A DNA stretch of 64,000 nucleotides from Emydura subglobosa. Taxonomy: Eukaryota > Chordata > Testudines > Chelidae. The position numbers and the translations under genes are program-made. The stretch is taken from contig ML679974.1 of NCBI GenBank assembly GCA_007922225.1, positions 8,139,988 to 8,203,987 of the forward strand. The letters are read 5' to 3'. The notes under the pieces are model-generated. The model saw only the letters and a program-made list of their open reading frames with translations. It was not told where the DNA came from and ran no database searches. Positions 22,203 through 33,062 of the stretch are shown here, piece by piece; positions within the stretch are counted from its first letter, which is position 1; each line of letters begins with the position of its first letter.

Positions 22203-23387
22203 TGTTTTCTATGAAGAAGTGACTGGCTTTGTGGATTTGGGAAAAGCGGTGGATGTGATATACCTTGACTTTAGCAAAGCTTTTGATACGGTCTCTCACA
22301 GTAATCTTATCAGCAAGTTAAAGAAGTATGGGTTGGATGAATGGACTATAAAATGGATCGAGAACTGGCTAGAGCATAGGGCTCAATGAGTAGTGATCAA
22401 TGGCTCCATGTCTAGCTGGCAGCCGGTCACAAGTGGAATGCCCCAGGGGTCGGTGCTGGGGCCGGTTATGTTCAACATCTTCATCAATGATCTGGAGGAT
22501 GGGATAGATTGCACCCTCAGCAAGTTTGCAGACGACACTAAGCTGGGGGGAGTGGTAGATACCCTGGAAGGTAGGGATAGGATACAGAAGGACCTAAACA
22601 AACTGGAGGATTGGGCCAAAAGATATCTGATGAGGTTCAACAAGGACAAGTGTAGCGTCCTGCACTTAGGACGGAGGAATCTAATGCACAGTTACAGACT
22701 GGGGACCGATGAGCTAGGCAGCAGTTCTGCAGAAAAAGGACCTGGGGGTAACAGTGGATAAGAAGCTGGATATGAGTCAGCAGTGTGCCCTGGTTGCCAA
22801 GAAGGCTAATAGCATATTGGGCTGCATTAGGAGGGGCATTGCCAGCAGATCGTGGGAAGTGATTATTCCCCTCTATTTGGCATTGGTGAGGCCGCATTTG
22901 GAGTATTGTGTCCAGTTTTGGGCCCCCCACTACAAAAAGGATGTGGACATGTTGGAGAGTCCAGCGGAGGGCAACAAAAATGATTAGGGGGCTGGAGCAC
23001 AAGACTTATGAGGAGAGGCTGAGGGAACTAGGCTTGTTTAGTCTGCAGAAGAGAAGAATGATTTGATGGCAGCCTGAAACGGGTTCCAGGGAGAATGGAG
23101 CTAAGCTGTTCTCAGTGGTGGCAGATGACAGAATAAGGAGCAACAGTCTCAAGTTGCAGTGGGGGAGGTCTAGGTTGGACATCAGGAAAAAGTTTTTCAC
23201 TAGGAGGGTGGTGAAGCACTGGAATAGATTACCTAGGGAGGTGGTGGAATCTCCATCTTTGGAGGTTCTTAAACTGCAGCTTGACAAAGCCCTGGCTGGG
23301 ATTATTTAGCTGAGGTTAGTCCTGCTTTGAGCAGCGGGTTGGATTAGATGACCTCCTGAGATCCCTTCCAAGTCTATGATTCTAATT
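22203..23387 (+). pseudogene. CR1 LINE fragment (reverse transcriptase to 3' end), several lesions
   Basis: The element begins inside the reverse transcriptase at the [20 protein letters not shown] region and runs to a TCTATGATTCTA tail at 23387. Motif A ([13 protein letters not shown]), the PQGSVLGPV motif and the FADD box ([10 protein letters not shown]) are present. Breaks seen: CGA to TGA at 22387-22389 in the position that reads R of AQRVVI in the 15-17 kb copy; one extra A in the A-run near 22732-22737; a two-base loss near 22957; and two internal deletions near 23055-23075. It is the same subfamily as the element at 14.86-17.1 kb, on the opposite strand, and clearly inactive. Confidence 0.95.
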
Positions 23388-24568
23388 GTCATCTGTAGGA
23401 GCTCTGTGGTTATGATCAGAGGCAATCTACAGAATTAGAGAGACCATTACTGTGATCCAAAGTAATCATTTCTATATTAGTTACAAGAATAAAGTTCCAG
23501 AACTTGGTAGTGCCACATAATATTCCAGTTCAAATTTGGGCCTGTACAGACAGTAATGGTAACACTGTTTCCCTAACTTGGCTTCCAGTCACTACTGTGA
23601 CTCTCATTAAGTAGTTTCATTGTACTTAGGAATGAATCATTTCCTGTTATTGTGCCACAAAAGTAACCATGTACCATGGTATACCAGATGTTAATAGCAT
23701 TGTTGTATTGGAATATATGGGTGCATAAATGCACATCCCTGACTCAACCACCAGATGGCATTCCATATGGTGATGGCATACAGACAAAACTAATGAATGC
23801 TCAGCAGATGTTTTTCAAGAGCTAAATAATGCAAACAGAGGCTGCTGTGATCAATATACAGCCCTTATATTTCAGGCACTGTTCTCAGCCAAGAAATACA
23901 GTGAGTGGGCAAAATTTAGAACTGTCTTAACAAAAAAGACACCCTAGAATTTTAAACAAGCAATTACAGATAGTACTGAACAGAGGGTTACACGTTGTTG
24001 CCAACCTTCTGTACTTGGGTGATGTGTGTGTGTGTGTGTGTGCATGTTTGTTGTTCTTTCTGGAGGAAATGCAATGATTGTGTAAATGCAATGATTTCTT
24101 GGCTGTCATAAATCTACAATGGTGTATCATTGTCGGGTCTTATCCTGTCCCATTATCAAAAACACTTCTGCATTTGTCTGAAGCTGTTTTCCCAACCCCA
24201 ATTCAGGGGGAATGCCAAAGGTACTCTGGTGGGGCATGGCCAGAGTGCACAGTGATCCCCAGCTGCTGAACCAGTCCCAGTCAGCTCTGTCATCACATCC
24301 TGCATAGGTTAGCTGGATTCAAAGTATCAGGGTCAGATTTTACATAGCCCCAAAAAAGTTTATCTGCTTCCTACAATTTGGTGTTATTGGAATGGAAACA
24401 ACAAAATCTCTCTCTCAGCCACAGCTTTCTCCCCAAGACTGAATGTCCCTAGGATTTTCGCTATAGGGATCATTTCTATTCATGGCTCCTATTTTCCTCT
24501 GCTTCAGGCACACCCTCCACTGCTTCTTGTAATCTGGTTGGAGTTGACCAGATCTACCTCCCAGCATG
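23388..24568. other. Unassigned DNA with a (TG)n microsatellite
   Basis: About ten GT dinucleotides lie at 24022-24042. Apart from this I see no gene or repeat. Confidence 0.55.
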
Positions 24569-24576
24569 ATCTAGCA

Positions 24577-24890
24577 CAAGGATTCTCAAACTGGGGGTTG
24601 GGACCCCTCAAGGGGTCGTGAGTTTATTACGGGGGGGTTGCAAGTTGTCAGCCCCTGCACATGCTGTGGCTGTCAGCCCTGTGCATGGCTGACAGCCAGA
24701 GTCGGTCAGAGGTGGGTGGCCGGAGAGTAGCAGCTGTTGGCTGGGTGCTCTGAAAGCAGCGCTGCCCCCAGCACCTGTGCAGAAATAAGGGTGGCATGGC
24801 GTTGAGGGAGTTGTCACTTTTTTGGGGGGGTCATCACAGCCTGAAATATTTTCAAAGAGGGTCCCAGAAAAAAAAGTTTGAGAACCCCAT
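24577..24890. mobile_element. Non-autonomous hAT-type DNA transposon
   Basis: The ends CAAGGATTCTCAAACT at the left and AGTTTGAGAACCCCAT at the right are imperfect inverted repeats matching the CAGTGGTTCTCAAACT ends of a common hAT family. Just outside lie ATCTAGCA (24569-24576) and ACCTAGCA (24891-24898), an 8-bp target duplication with one mismatch, as expected for hAT. The interior (GGGTTGGGACCCCTCAAGGG, AGTTTATTAC, later GGGTCATCACAGCCTGAAAT) has no transposase. It must have been moved in trans by an autonomous relative. Confidence 0.85.
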
Positions 24891-24898
24891 ACCTAGCA

Positions 24899-27130
24899 GT
24901 AATTGCTCTATGCCTTCACGTCCAGCTTCTGTCTCAAGATGATGAAGATGTATCCCTGAAAGCTTTTCTGGTCTAATGGGAAAATTAGAGGGTGAGACTC
25001 AAGGATGACAAAAATAATTCCTGCATAGAACAGGTGAGGTGACAAGTTCTGGAACCAATTTTAATGGCAAATCAGGCTCCTAAAACAGAGAAAGAGAAAG
25101 GAGGACTAGAAATTGGTGAGGAAAGAAAGGCAGGCAGAGGGTGAGGTAGAGAGGTTTGAACTAAGGAGAGGTGTGGGTTTCATACTTGACAAAATGAAGA
25201 CTTTGAAAACTGCAGCAGAAGATCACATATTAGGCCCACTGGCATAGTAGAAGGAGCAGAGGGCAAACATTTTTTTTATGTATATGCAGCAGTTATTTAA
25301 TTATGCTTGAGAATGGGAAGAAGGATCACTATTTTTGAAATGGGCCCTATGAATTCATGATGCCCCTTGAAGTAAAAAGAGAAAGATAATGAACCTCCAC
25401 ATGACATTATTGCTAAACTGTTTTGGTTTCAAGATAAATCAGACTCCATAAGTTAGCGTAAGCAAATTTCCTTTCATCCAGATATACAGTAAGTGCTGAA
25501 TTTTTGATATGCCGGGAGAATGGAATATATATAAAGATGAACATGTCAAGCGGGATATTTGTCTGACTGTGTGCTAACCAGCCAGGCTGACCTTTTTATT
25601 TGACGTAGAGCATCCCTTTTTCAGTCCCCCTCAGGGATTGAGCGATTGTATGCAGGATTATCCTTCCCTAGTGCACCACACTGCTCTTCTCAGAAATCCC
25701 TGGAGGAAACCGTGACTGCCTTTCTTTGGATTCTGGAGACAAGTTTATCAATAGCTTTTAGCTCCATGGGCCATCCTACAGCCTGGATGGCACACCTGAA
25801 GCTAACGCAGAATCCATCTGTCCAGTGTATCACAGCATCTCACACATCTGTGGTTCGGGATGTGCATGGGCTTCTAGTTTGTTTATGGGTGCAATTCAAG
25901 GGGCTTTTTTTGACCTGATTCCCTGTATAGCTTGGTTCCTGTCTAACATTCCTCCAAGGTAATACTGGTAGCAGCAGAAGGCTAGCTAACAGCTCTGCTG
26001 GATAAATACAAGATCCCTTGAGGGCAGAATTCACTTTCCCCTTAGTCTGAGTTTGCTGACCTTGCTGGCATTTTGCAGGGCATATTGATGCAAGATTTCC
26101 AGGAGCTGGTGGTAAATTGCTCCTTCTATGGCGCTGGATAGGTGTGGAGGATTCTGTTATAGCTATTGGTTCAGCCTCTGGTTTGGGGAACATAACTGGT
26201 TACGTATGCACCCAAGTAGTGAAATAGGCAAATTTCTGTTAATAGGAGAAAACATTCAAACATAGGCAACAAAATTATTGACGTACCTAGTATCATTTGG
26301 GCAAACCTTTACTTATGTGAGCAGACCCTTGACTCCAGGAGCTAGGGTTTGCAGGATTAGACCCTTTATTTCTGTGGGCTTAGATAGTCAGACAGCTTTT
26401 CCCCGTCCCTTTGGCTCCAGAATATACCTGGCTGAGTTCACCCCCATCCACAACAAAACTCTTTCAGTTGTTTCTCTTTTAACAAGTGTTAGAAATTCTT
26501 GGTGGATTTTTACAATTCCAAGTTAAAGGGCTTTTCATGGCTCATTCCAAGTTTGTTTTTAAAACAATTTTCTTCTTTATTGTGTTTTCATGTATAATCC
26601 CCCACTGAAAGCATTAATTACCTTTTGATATGAACTTCTAAGTTTTATTTCCCTGTGGTTGCTTTCCATAGCAAGGAGGAGGAAAGCACGCCAGGGTTGG
26701 CAGCTAGAATACCCTTTTTGTTCGAAGGCACTAATATCACATGCATGTTCTTGTCAGTTATTTTGTTTTGTATGGTGTTCTTTCTTCTGCAACATTGATT
26801 CCTGGCATGAGACAGGAACACACAAATTATATCACCCATATGGTTGTCTATACTACTTCCCATTGCTTGAAATAGTTACATGCAAGGAGATTTTTATGCC
26901 TACTTTGCTAATATTTTTTATTGTGCCTGGCTGTGGTTGTCCATATCACAGGTCACCTTACTGATTTTTATTTTGCTCCAGTTGCCAGTAGTTTTGCTGT
27001 GCCTGACCTAATGTAAAGCAGTGCAGATGTTCCGGTTAATGTTTCTAAGGGCAGAGTGACAATAAAAATAATTCTGTCATTGACCCACTAAGTGAAAGAT
27101 TCTGTTACTTTTACACACACCTTGAGTAAT
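24899..27130. other. Unassigned DNA
   Basis: A 117-codon minus-strand open frame (25840-26193) and a 101-codon plus-strand one (26659-26964) have no recognisable homology. The stretch 24935-24985 (GATGATGAAGATG, CCCTGAAAGC, TTCTGGTCTAATGGG) might be a very decayed relative of the hammerhead-like elements, but this is weak. Confidence 0.45.
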
Positions 27131-27316
27131 ACAGAGGAACATAGGAATTGCCAGACTGGATCAGAATTGAGGTCCATCTACTCCACTATCTTATAGTGCC
27201 AGTATCAGCTGTTTCTGAGGAAGGTGTAAGAATGCTGCAGTAGGCAGATGTGGAGTAATTGGTGCCCTACATTCAGTCTCATCCCGATCGCTAATAGTTA
27301 GAAATGAACTTTAGCC
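27131..27316 (-). mobile_element. Old LINE-type tail, left part of an interrupted copy
   Basis: GAACATAGGAATTGCCAGAC, TGGATCAGAATTGAGGTCCA and CGCTAATAGTTAGAAATGAA follow the same order as the copy at 10.24 kb. The copy stops at TTTAGCC (27310-27316), and its continuation (TAAGCCCTGAAGCAAGAGGT) is found 1.43 kb away at 28747, beyond an inserted CR1. Confidence 0.7.
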
Positions 27317-27334
27317 AAGGATAAGTAAATAACA

Positions 27335-28746
27335 TGTCAGAGATTTTCTGACTAATTTGAATGAATTTTAGTCAGTGTAGCCTGATGCTATTCACCCTAG
27401 GGTGCTGAAGGAATTAGCTGAAGAAATCTCAGAGCCAGGAGCAATAATATGTGCAAACTCATGGATGACAGGAGAGGTCCTGGAAGACTGGAGAAGGGCT
27501 AACATAGTGCTCATCTTTAAAAAGGGGTAAAAGGAGGAGCCTATCGGGGAACTGTAGACCAGGCAGTCTGACCTCGATACCTGGGAAGCTACTAGACAAT
27601 GTATAAAACATTTGATCTGCGAATACCTGGAGGATGAAGGGGTAATCACCAACAGCCAGCATGATTTTACTAAGAACAACAAGTCATGCCAAACCATCTT
27701 GATTTCCTTCTTTGATGGGGTAACTAATTTGGTAGATGGGGGAGTGCAGTGGACATAACATACCTTGATTTCAGCAATGCTTTTGACACAGGCCCACTTG
27801 ACATTCTGATAAGTAAATTGGAGAAATGCAGGCTTGGTGGAACTGCCATTAAGTGGATACATAATTGGCTAAGCAACCACAGACAACAAGTAATACAATG
27901 ATGTCAGATTGGAAGGAGGTCTCAAGTGAGGTTCCACAGGAACCTATTTTAGATCTGGTGTTATTTAACACTTTTACTCATGACTTGGATGTAGGAACAG
28001 AGAGCATACTGATCAAATTTGCAGATGACACAAAGCTGGGGGTGGATTGCAGACACTTTGGAGGATACAGCTAAAATTCAAAGGGATCTTGATGAATTGG
28101 AGAAATGGGCTATAGATAATAAAATGAAATAAAACAAAGACAAATGTAAGGTGCTACTCTTCAGGAAGAAAAATCAAATACACAAATACAGAAGGAGGGA
28201 TAACTGGTTTGGCAGCAGTACTGCGAAGAAGGATCTGGAAGTTGTGGTGGATCTCAACATGAGTCAACAATGGGATGCTATTGCAAAAAAAGCAAATGGA
28301 ATTTTAGGTTGAATTAATAGAGGCATAGCATGCAAGTCACAGAAGGTGAACAAAGGCTGAAGGGACTGGGTATGTTTAGTTTGGAAAAGAAGAGATTAAG
28401 GGGGGGAGATGATAGCAGTCTTCAAATACTTGAAAGGCTGCCATAAAAAAGATGGAGAAAAGTTGTTCTCTCTTGCCACAGAGAGCAAGACAAGAGACAA
28501 TGTTATGAAACTACAGCATAGCGGATTTAGATTAAATCTCAGGAAAAACTTCCTAAGTGTAAGAACAGTAGGACAATGGAACAGACTGCCTAAGGAGGTT
28601 GTGGAAACTCCTTCACTGTAGATGTTCAACAGGAGGCTGGATAGTTATCTGTTTTGGATGGTTTAGACGCAACAAATCCTACCTCTTGGCGGGGGTTAGA
28701 CTAGTTAACCCTTATGGTCCCTTCCAACCCTATGGATATATGATTC
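27335..28746 (+). pseudogene. Ancient CR1-type LINE, reverse transcriptase to 3' end
   Basis: The plus strand still spells much of CR1 ORF2, but with many stops and frameshifts. In order: PDAIHPRVLKELAEEISEP, then SWMTGEVLEDWRRANIVLIF, then a QHDFTKNNKSCQTILISF region, then [13 protein letters not shown] (28000-28040, holding the FADD catalytic box), then KYLKGCHKKDGEKLFSLAT and RTVGQWNRLPKEVVETPSL. The 3' end near 28745 is ACCCTATGGATATATGATTC. It belongs to a different, older subfamily than the 15-17 kb element. Its exact left edge (about 27320-27340) is uncertain. Confidence 0.88.
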
Positions 28747-28860
28747 TAAGCCCTGAAGCAAGAGGTTTAAGATCCCTCCCAAAATGTTTATAGTAATTAA
28801 TTCTGATAACTCGGGGTATTCTTGTTAACCACATTATTGCATTCTCCTTGATTCCAATGG
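28747..28860 (-). mobile_element. Old LINE-type tail, right part of an interrupted copy
   Basis: TAAGCCCTGAAGCAAGAGGT and TCCCTCCCAAAATGTTTATA continue the block that ends at 27316. Together with 27131-27316 this makes one older element split by the CR1 at 27335-28746. The repeated TTAGCC/TAAGCC at the two breakpoints could be a short target duplication. Confidence 0.6.
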
Positions 28861-29334
28861 CACTATTTAAGATGGAATGTACTACTCTCAAGGGTTCCAA
28901 TCATGAGCCATGCCTGCCCCAGGCAGTAAGAAATCTCCTTCTTCTTCTTCACAGGCCACCCCCATCCTCAGAGCCTAAACACAGGAGTAATCTGCTGCTG
29001 TCGGGCTGCTACTCCACCTCCTGTGATGGAGATAGGGGGAATGCCCAGAGCCTTAAATGCACCTCCAAGGGGCATTGGAGGGGCAAGCTGACACAGGTTT
29101 ACTTACCCATAGGAGCAAAGGGGGAAGAAAGAAACAGTTTGATTCGAAGTGTCACATTCAGGTTCCTGCCTTGTTCCTAGAGCTGCACAAATACATGCTG
29201 TTCTGCACTTGGACTGGAGAGCAAGGTTAATTTCAGCTGAAGATGAATAAGTATAAGAATCAAGTCCTTAGTTAAAGATATATCTTTATTATGGCAATAC
29301 ACACACTCACAATTGTGTATATCTCAACTCTAAA
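28861..29334. other. Unassigned DNA
   Basis: A 110-codon plus-strand open frame (28848-29180) has no recognisable homology and starts inside repeat sequence. Nothing else is seen. Confidence 0.45.
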
Positions 29335-29398
29335 GGCCAAATTCTCTGTTGACTTACTTGTTAACTGTAGTGGAATTACACCAACAGAGGATCTGGCC
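29335..29398. repeat. Hairpin element
   Basis: Arms 29335-29351 (GGCCAAATTCTCTGTTG) and 29382-29398 (CAACAGAGGATCTGGCC) are inverted copies matching at 15 of 17 positions. It is the CCAGATCCTC-end subtype of the foldback family. Confidence 0.7.
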
Positions 29399-29660
29399 CC
29401 ATAGGTTTAAGTCACCCTGACAAAAAATGCTTTGTTTTAGCAAAAGGACTTTGAACTAGTTATGCTATAAGAAGCTCACTGAACTGACAGTGAGAATGAA
29501 AAATTTAGGAGCAAATGGGCTGGGAAATTATTCCTCTTCCCACACCAATCTAAGCAAAAAGGCATATTAATTATGCATAACAACCACTGTAAGATCATAA
29601 AAGTTGCAGAGCAAGTGTTTAAATTAAAGATCAAGAAGGGATGGAGGATTTTACCTGACA

Positions 29661-29783
29661 GCCAAATTCTGCCACCCTTACTCACACTGAGTAGTCGATT
29701 ACTCTGCAATCAGGCTCCACTGATTTCTATGGGACTTAGAGAAAGGTGCTACCCATTGTGATTAAGGATGGCAGAATGCAGCC
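29661..29783. repeat. Hairpin element
   Basis: The left arm starts GCCAAATTCTGCCACCC and the right arm ends GGATGGCAGAATGCAGCC. Over 29 bases the inverted arms match at about 23 positions, with GGCTCCACTGATTTCTATGG at the centre. Confidence 0.7.
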
Positions 29784-30084
29784 TGTGGTAAATATTTATG
29801 GCATTTTAAATAATTATCTGGATTCATATAGGATACCAACATTATCTTAGGACTGAAGGGGGGCAAGCCTGCTTACATTGTAACCCAGCTTCTTCATGTA
29901 CTCTAACGTAAGTTTTAGCTAAACCCAGCACTTTGAGTGGATAAGGTAATTGACAGTCCCACCCATAAAGACTAAGTGCAATTTTTCTGGGAAATATTTG
30001 CTTTGAATAATATGTACACAGTAGTGGGAAACACATAATCCTGTTTCCCATTAAACAAGGTATAAATTTAAACCCTCAAAGTGC
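29784..30084. other. Unassigned DNA
   Basis: No gene or repeat recognised. Confidence 0.5.
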
Positions 30085-30345
30085 TAAAAAGGCATTTGAC
30101 TGGGTCAAGTGGAGCTGCCTATCTGAGACGCTGTCTAGTATGGGTTTTTATGGTTGTTTTCTTACATGTGTTACGTCAGTGTACAGTACAGTCCCCTTAT
30201 CTCAGCCTTATTAACTGAGATGCCACAGACTTATTCACATTATAAAGGGTGGTTATGGGCAGCACTCTCCTTTCTCCACTGTTTTCCACTTTAGTCTTAG
30301 AACCACTTAGCCAAATGATTTGACTTAGGTCAATGAAATGATCTC
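30085..30345 (+). pseudogene. Ancient L1-like LINE reverse transcriptase remnant
   Basis: Translating from 30090 gives AKKAFDWVKWSCLSETLSSM, which corresponds to the DAEKAFDRVEW motif A region of L1-clade reverse transcriptases; the KKAFDWV core includes the motif's second aspartate position. About 130 bp on, in a shifted frame, come MGSTLLSPLFSTLVLEPL and SQMI, matching the RQGCPLSPLLFALxxEPLA motif B region. Frameshifts and stops separate the two blocks. Spacing and order fit one L1-like ORF2 segment and not CR1, whose corresponding motifs read FSKAFD and PQGSVLGP. It is a short decayed scrap. Confidence 0.75.
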
Positions 30346-31177
30346 AGGATTACAATTATCATGATTAGTGACATAACCAAAGTAATTTTGGACCCCAATT
30401 GCCTGCTGCTCTATTTCTTCCCCAGGCACAGAAACCAATAGGAGATGTGAAGATGGCTATAATCCTCCTTTGAACTCCCCATATTGTCAGAGGAAGTGAA
30501 GGCCAACTCTGCCCTCAGATAGCTTAGAGCAGCCTTGGGCTGCTGTAAATTATGCTCTGGCCACAACACTGGCCATCCACCATATAAGAATAGACAAAAA
30601 ACAACATGTTCCAGCATTGCCTTCTCTGCACATGCCCGGTACAGCCAGCACTGACGGTGTTCTCTCAACTGAGAAATAAACAGATTGCTCAATGGCCACT
30701 CACAAACTGAAAAATTCACTGAATAAGTGCTTTGTTGTGAATTAGTTTTTCAGCAATATTTTTTAAAAACGTAGGTAACACTAAAATAAACTAGACTAAC
30801 ATAAAGGGCTAGACTGTGCCCAGCAATGCAGGGAGAATAAGGCTCCTTCCACCTCTCTGCCATGCTGCCTAAGACCTACCCAGCTCTTTGGGAGAAGTCT
30901 GGTGTGGAGTACAGTCCCTCCCTTCCCCAGGAACTCCTCAATGTGAGCAAGTGGCCTTGGTTCCACTCCCCTGACCCTCTGGCCAGAGTAGCTAGCCACG
31001 TGCCTGAGCAATACTTCTTCAAGGGCTGTAGTAACTTACTCCCCTACCCTTTCCAGAGTAAGAGGGGAGCAGGGATAGAACTGTGCCTCAGATGTCTCTC
31101 TGATGGAACAGATCCTCCCTGGGCTACTCCAGAGGAAGTGATGTTTATAGGACAGTGCCTAAAGAGTAAGGGCCACG
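30346..31177. other. Unassigned DNA
   Basis: Open frames of about 100-115 codons (30411-30719 minus, 30862-31209 plus) have no recognisable homology, and the second runs into a hairpin repeat. Confidence 0.45.
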
Positions 31178-31179
31178 GC

Positions 31180-31261
31180 CCAGATCCTCAAAGGTATTTA
31201 GGTGCCTAACTCCCATTGATTTCTATGGGATTTAGACCTCTAAATACCTTTGAGAATCTGG
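31180..31261. repeat. Hairpin element with 36-bp arms
   Basis: Arms 31180-31215 and 31226-31261 are inverted copies matching at 31 of 36 positions, separated by only 10 bp. The ends read CCAGATCCTCAAAGG and CCTTTGAGAATCTGG, and the centre CCCATTGATTTCTATGGG. It is the clearest member of the foldback family after the 32.18-kb palindrome. Confidence 0.85.
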
Positions 31262-31295
31262 ACCTAGATTTATAAATAATGCAGATAGTTGTCAA

Positions 31296-31412
31296 GTCAT
31301 TTAAGTGGGAGTTTGGCACCTAATCAGCTTGAGGCACTTATGCAAATCCAACTAGACACCCACCTGCATTACTAGGTGCTTAAATACCTTTGTAAATCTG
31401 GCCCCTAGTTTA
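31296..31412. repeat. Hairpin-family element, partly decayed
   Basis: TAAGTGGGAGTTTGGCACCT at the left, and TAGGTGCTTAAATACCTTTG and TAAATCTGGCCCC at the right match the TTAGGTGCCTAA/AATACCTTTGAGAATCTGG subtype beside it at 31180-31261. The left end is truncated. Confidence 0.55.
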
Positions 31413-31507
31413 TTCTGGGTCCTCTAATAGCACATATGGTTCTATTTTACAAAAACTGTGCCATTCTGGTTTTCCCTTCATGAATACCTGTATTATAATT
31501 GTAAACC

Positions 31508-31620
31508 TTAGAATTCACAGACACTGGGCTAGTTCATTTGTGCTTTACTTCAGTTTCATGCTGGTGTAACTCAATGGAATTACGTCAATGTAAAACTGGA
31601 GTAACCCAATGGGCCATTGT
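31508..31620. repeat. Hairpin-family element
   Basis: GCTGGTGTAACTCAATGGAA and TTACGTCAATGTAAAACTGG follow the TTACACTGGTGTAA subtype of the foldback family. The arms are imperfect. Confidence 0.5.
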
Positions 31621-32154
31621 TCTGCCTGCAGGGCTGGCTGCCAGTAGCACTGTGAATGATAAACATTGTACATGATAATTGTAAGAATGTACATGATAAA
31701 GTTGACATGGAGACCTCCGTACAGATAGCTTTAATATGCCTGAAATACAAGAAAGCATTTTTCTTCTGCCAATAGTGCTTTTTGGATGGTCCTAAGCTGA
31801 GAATATCTGCAATACATTCCATGTTGATGTGTATCTTAGGGCTCAGAGATGTCAGTTTTATTGATAGAACCATACCACACAAAAGTAGAACTGAAGCAAA
31901 AAAGCCCTGTAGGTTGATATTTTATCTTTTTGCTAAGGTTGTAAGTGCTTAGCTGAAAATATATAAGCTTGCTCCTAGATGGTGAGCAACTGCAGAGGGT
32001 AACGTTTATCTAGCCTGTTTTGTAGGGAAAGATAAAGGGCATAAGGAAAACCTGCTACACAGCACAATTACTTAAAGAACTGAAAACAAAAATCAAAGCA
32101 ATTTGTAATCGAACTCTGTCTTGAAGTTTGTAACTCCCATACTGACACTGTTGA
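31621..32154. other. Unassigned DNA
   Basis: A 100-codon minus-strand frame (31580-31882) overlaps a hairpin element and is not convincing. Nothing else is seen. Confidence 0.5.
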
Positions 32155-32178
32155 TTAAGGCCCCAGTTCAGCAAAGCA

Positions 32179-32214
32179 TTTAAGCACATGTTTAACGTTA
32201 AACATGTGCTTAAA
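32179..32214. repeat. Perfect 36-bp palindrome
   Basis: The 18 bases at 32179-32196 (TTTAAGCACATGTTTAAC) are followed with no spacer by their exact reverse complement at 32197-32214. It lies inside a hairpin-family element that begins GGCCCCAGTTCAGCAAAGCA near 32159. A spacer-free palindrome could extrude as a cruciform. Confidence 0.9.
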
Positions 32215-32225
32215 ATCATCCCTGC

Positions 32226-32355
32226 TTAAATCTCTTAAGTATGTGCTTAATGTCAACCATGGACTTACATCTCTTGGACGTCATGATTAAATACTTTGCT
32301 GAATAGGGATGTACTTAAATACATGCTTAAGCACTTTGTTGAATTGATGCCCAAA
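32226..32355. repeat. Hairpin-family element adjoining the palindrome
   Basis: CTTAAGTATGTGCTTAATGT and ATACATGCTTAAGCACTTTG with TTGAATTGATGCCC at the end repeat the AAGCACATGCTTAA theme. This suggests two members inserted side by side or a duplication. Confidence 0.55.
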
Positions 32356-32954
32356 GCAGCTGATTTCTGAGCTCTCACACTTTCTGCAGGCTTTGGGGTT
32401 TTATTCATTTATTTAGGGGAGAGGAGGTGCAGAATGGTGACTTCCAGGGGAAATATTGTATTCATCCTTCATTGATTCTAGAACTGCAGTTACAGCAGTA
32501 AGAGAGAGATTGTATGGTCCTGAATGAAAGCCCCCTGATTTTGCAGCCCCTTTCTGGGGTGGAAGGCAGCATACAGATACACAACTGTCACATGGATTTT
32601 AATGACCAGAAAGCCAAAATGGCACAGCAGTGGTGAAAGGTGTATCTTAACCAGGCACCCTGGGTTTGTTAAGAGGGCACACTTACTTCTATACAGTGAT
32701 CCAGTGAAACTTTATTACCTATGCAGAGGAGACAGGAACTTGTTTTTAAGGTCTTGTGTGAAAGAATCCTGGAGTGAACATGGAAATCAATTAATCAACC
32801 ACAAAAAATGCTGTCCCTGCTGGGAATCCTATCTCTGTATTTTAAACTTAAAGCTCAGGTGTCTTTTTATTACAATATTTTGTTCTAACTTCAGCTTTGA
32901 TTTGTGGTTCTTTTGGTCTCAGTGACATTGCACTGGTAAGAGTCAACTAAGCAA
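32356..32954. other. Unassigned DNA
   Basis: A 107-codon plus-strand frame (32602-32925) has no recognisable homology. Confidence 0.45.
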
Positions 32955-33062
32955 TATGGAGCCCAGTTGTCATCTTATACCAAATTTACTCTGGTGTAAT
33001 TCCATTGATTCCAATGCAGTTATTCTTAGTTTAAGCTACTGTAAGTGAAATCAGAATCAGTC
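32955..33062. repeat. Hairpin-family element
   Basis: ATACCAAATTTACTCTGGTG, TCCATTGATTCCAATGCAGT and a right part with TACTGTAAGTGAAATCAGAA follow the TTACACTGGTGTAA subtype with the usual CCATTGA centre. Confidence 0.55.

Noticed and set aside
22637..23002. 121-codon minus-strand open frame
   Set aside because: Antisense shadow of the plus-strand CR1 at 22203-23387; the same shadow appears opposite the 15-kb copy.
24935..24985. Fourth copy of the hammerhead-like element
   Set aside because: GATGATGAAG and CCCTGAAAGC are suggestive, but stem II does not pair and no target duplication is visible.
25840..26193. 117-codon minus-strand frame
   Set aside because: No domain, signal peptide or splice context that would support an exon.
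27392..27862. 156-codon minus-strand open frame
   Set aside because: It is the antisense of the degenerate CR1 at 27335-28746 and resembles no protein.
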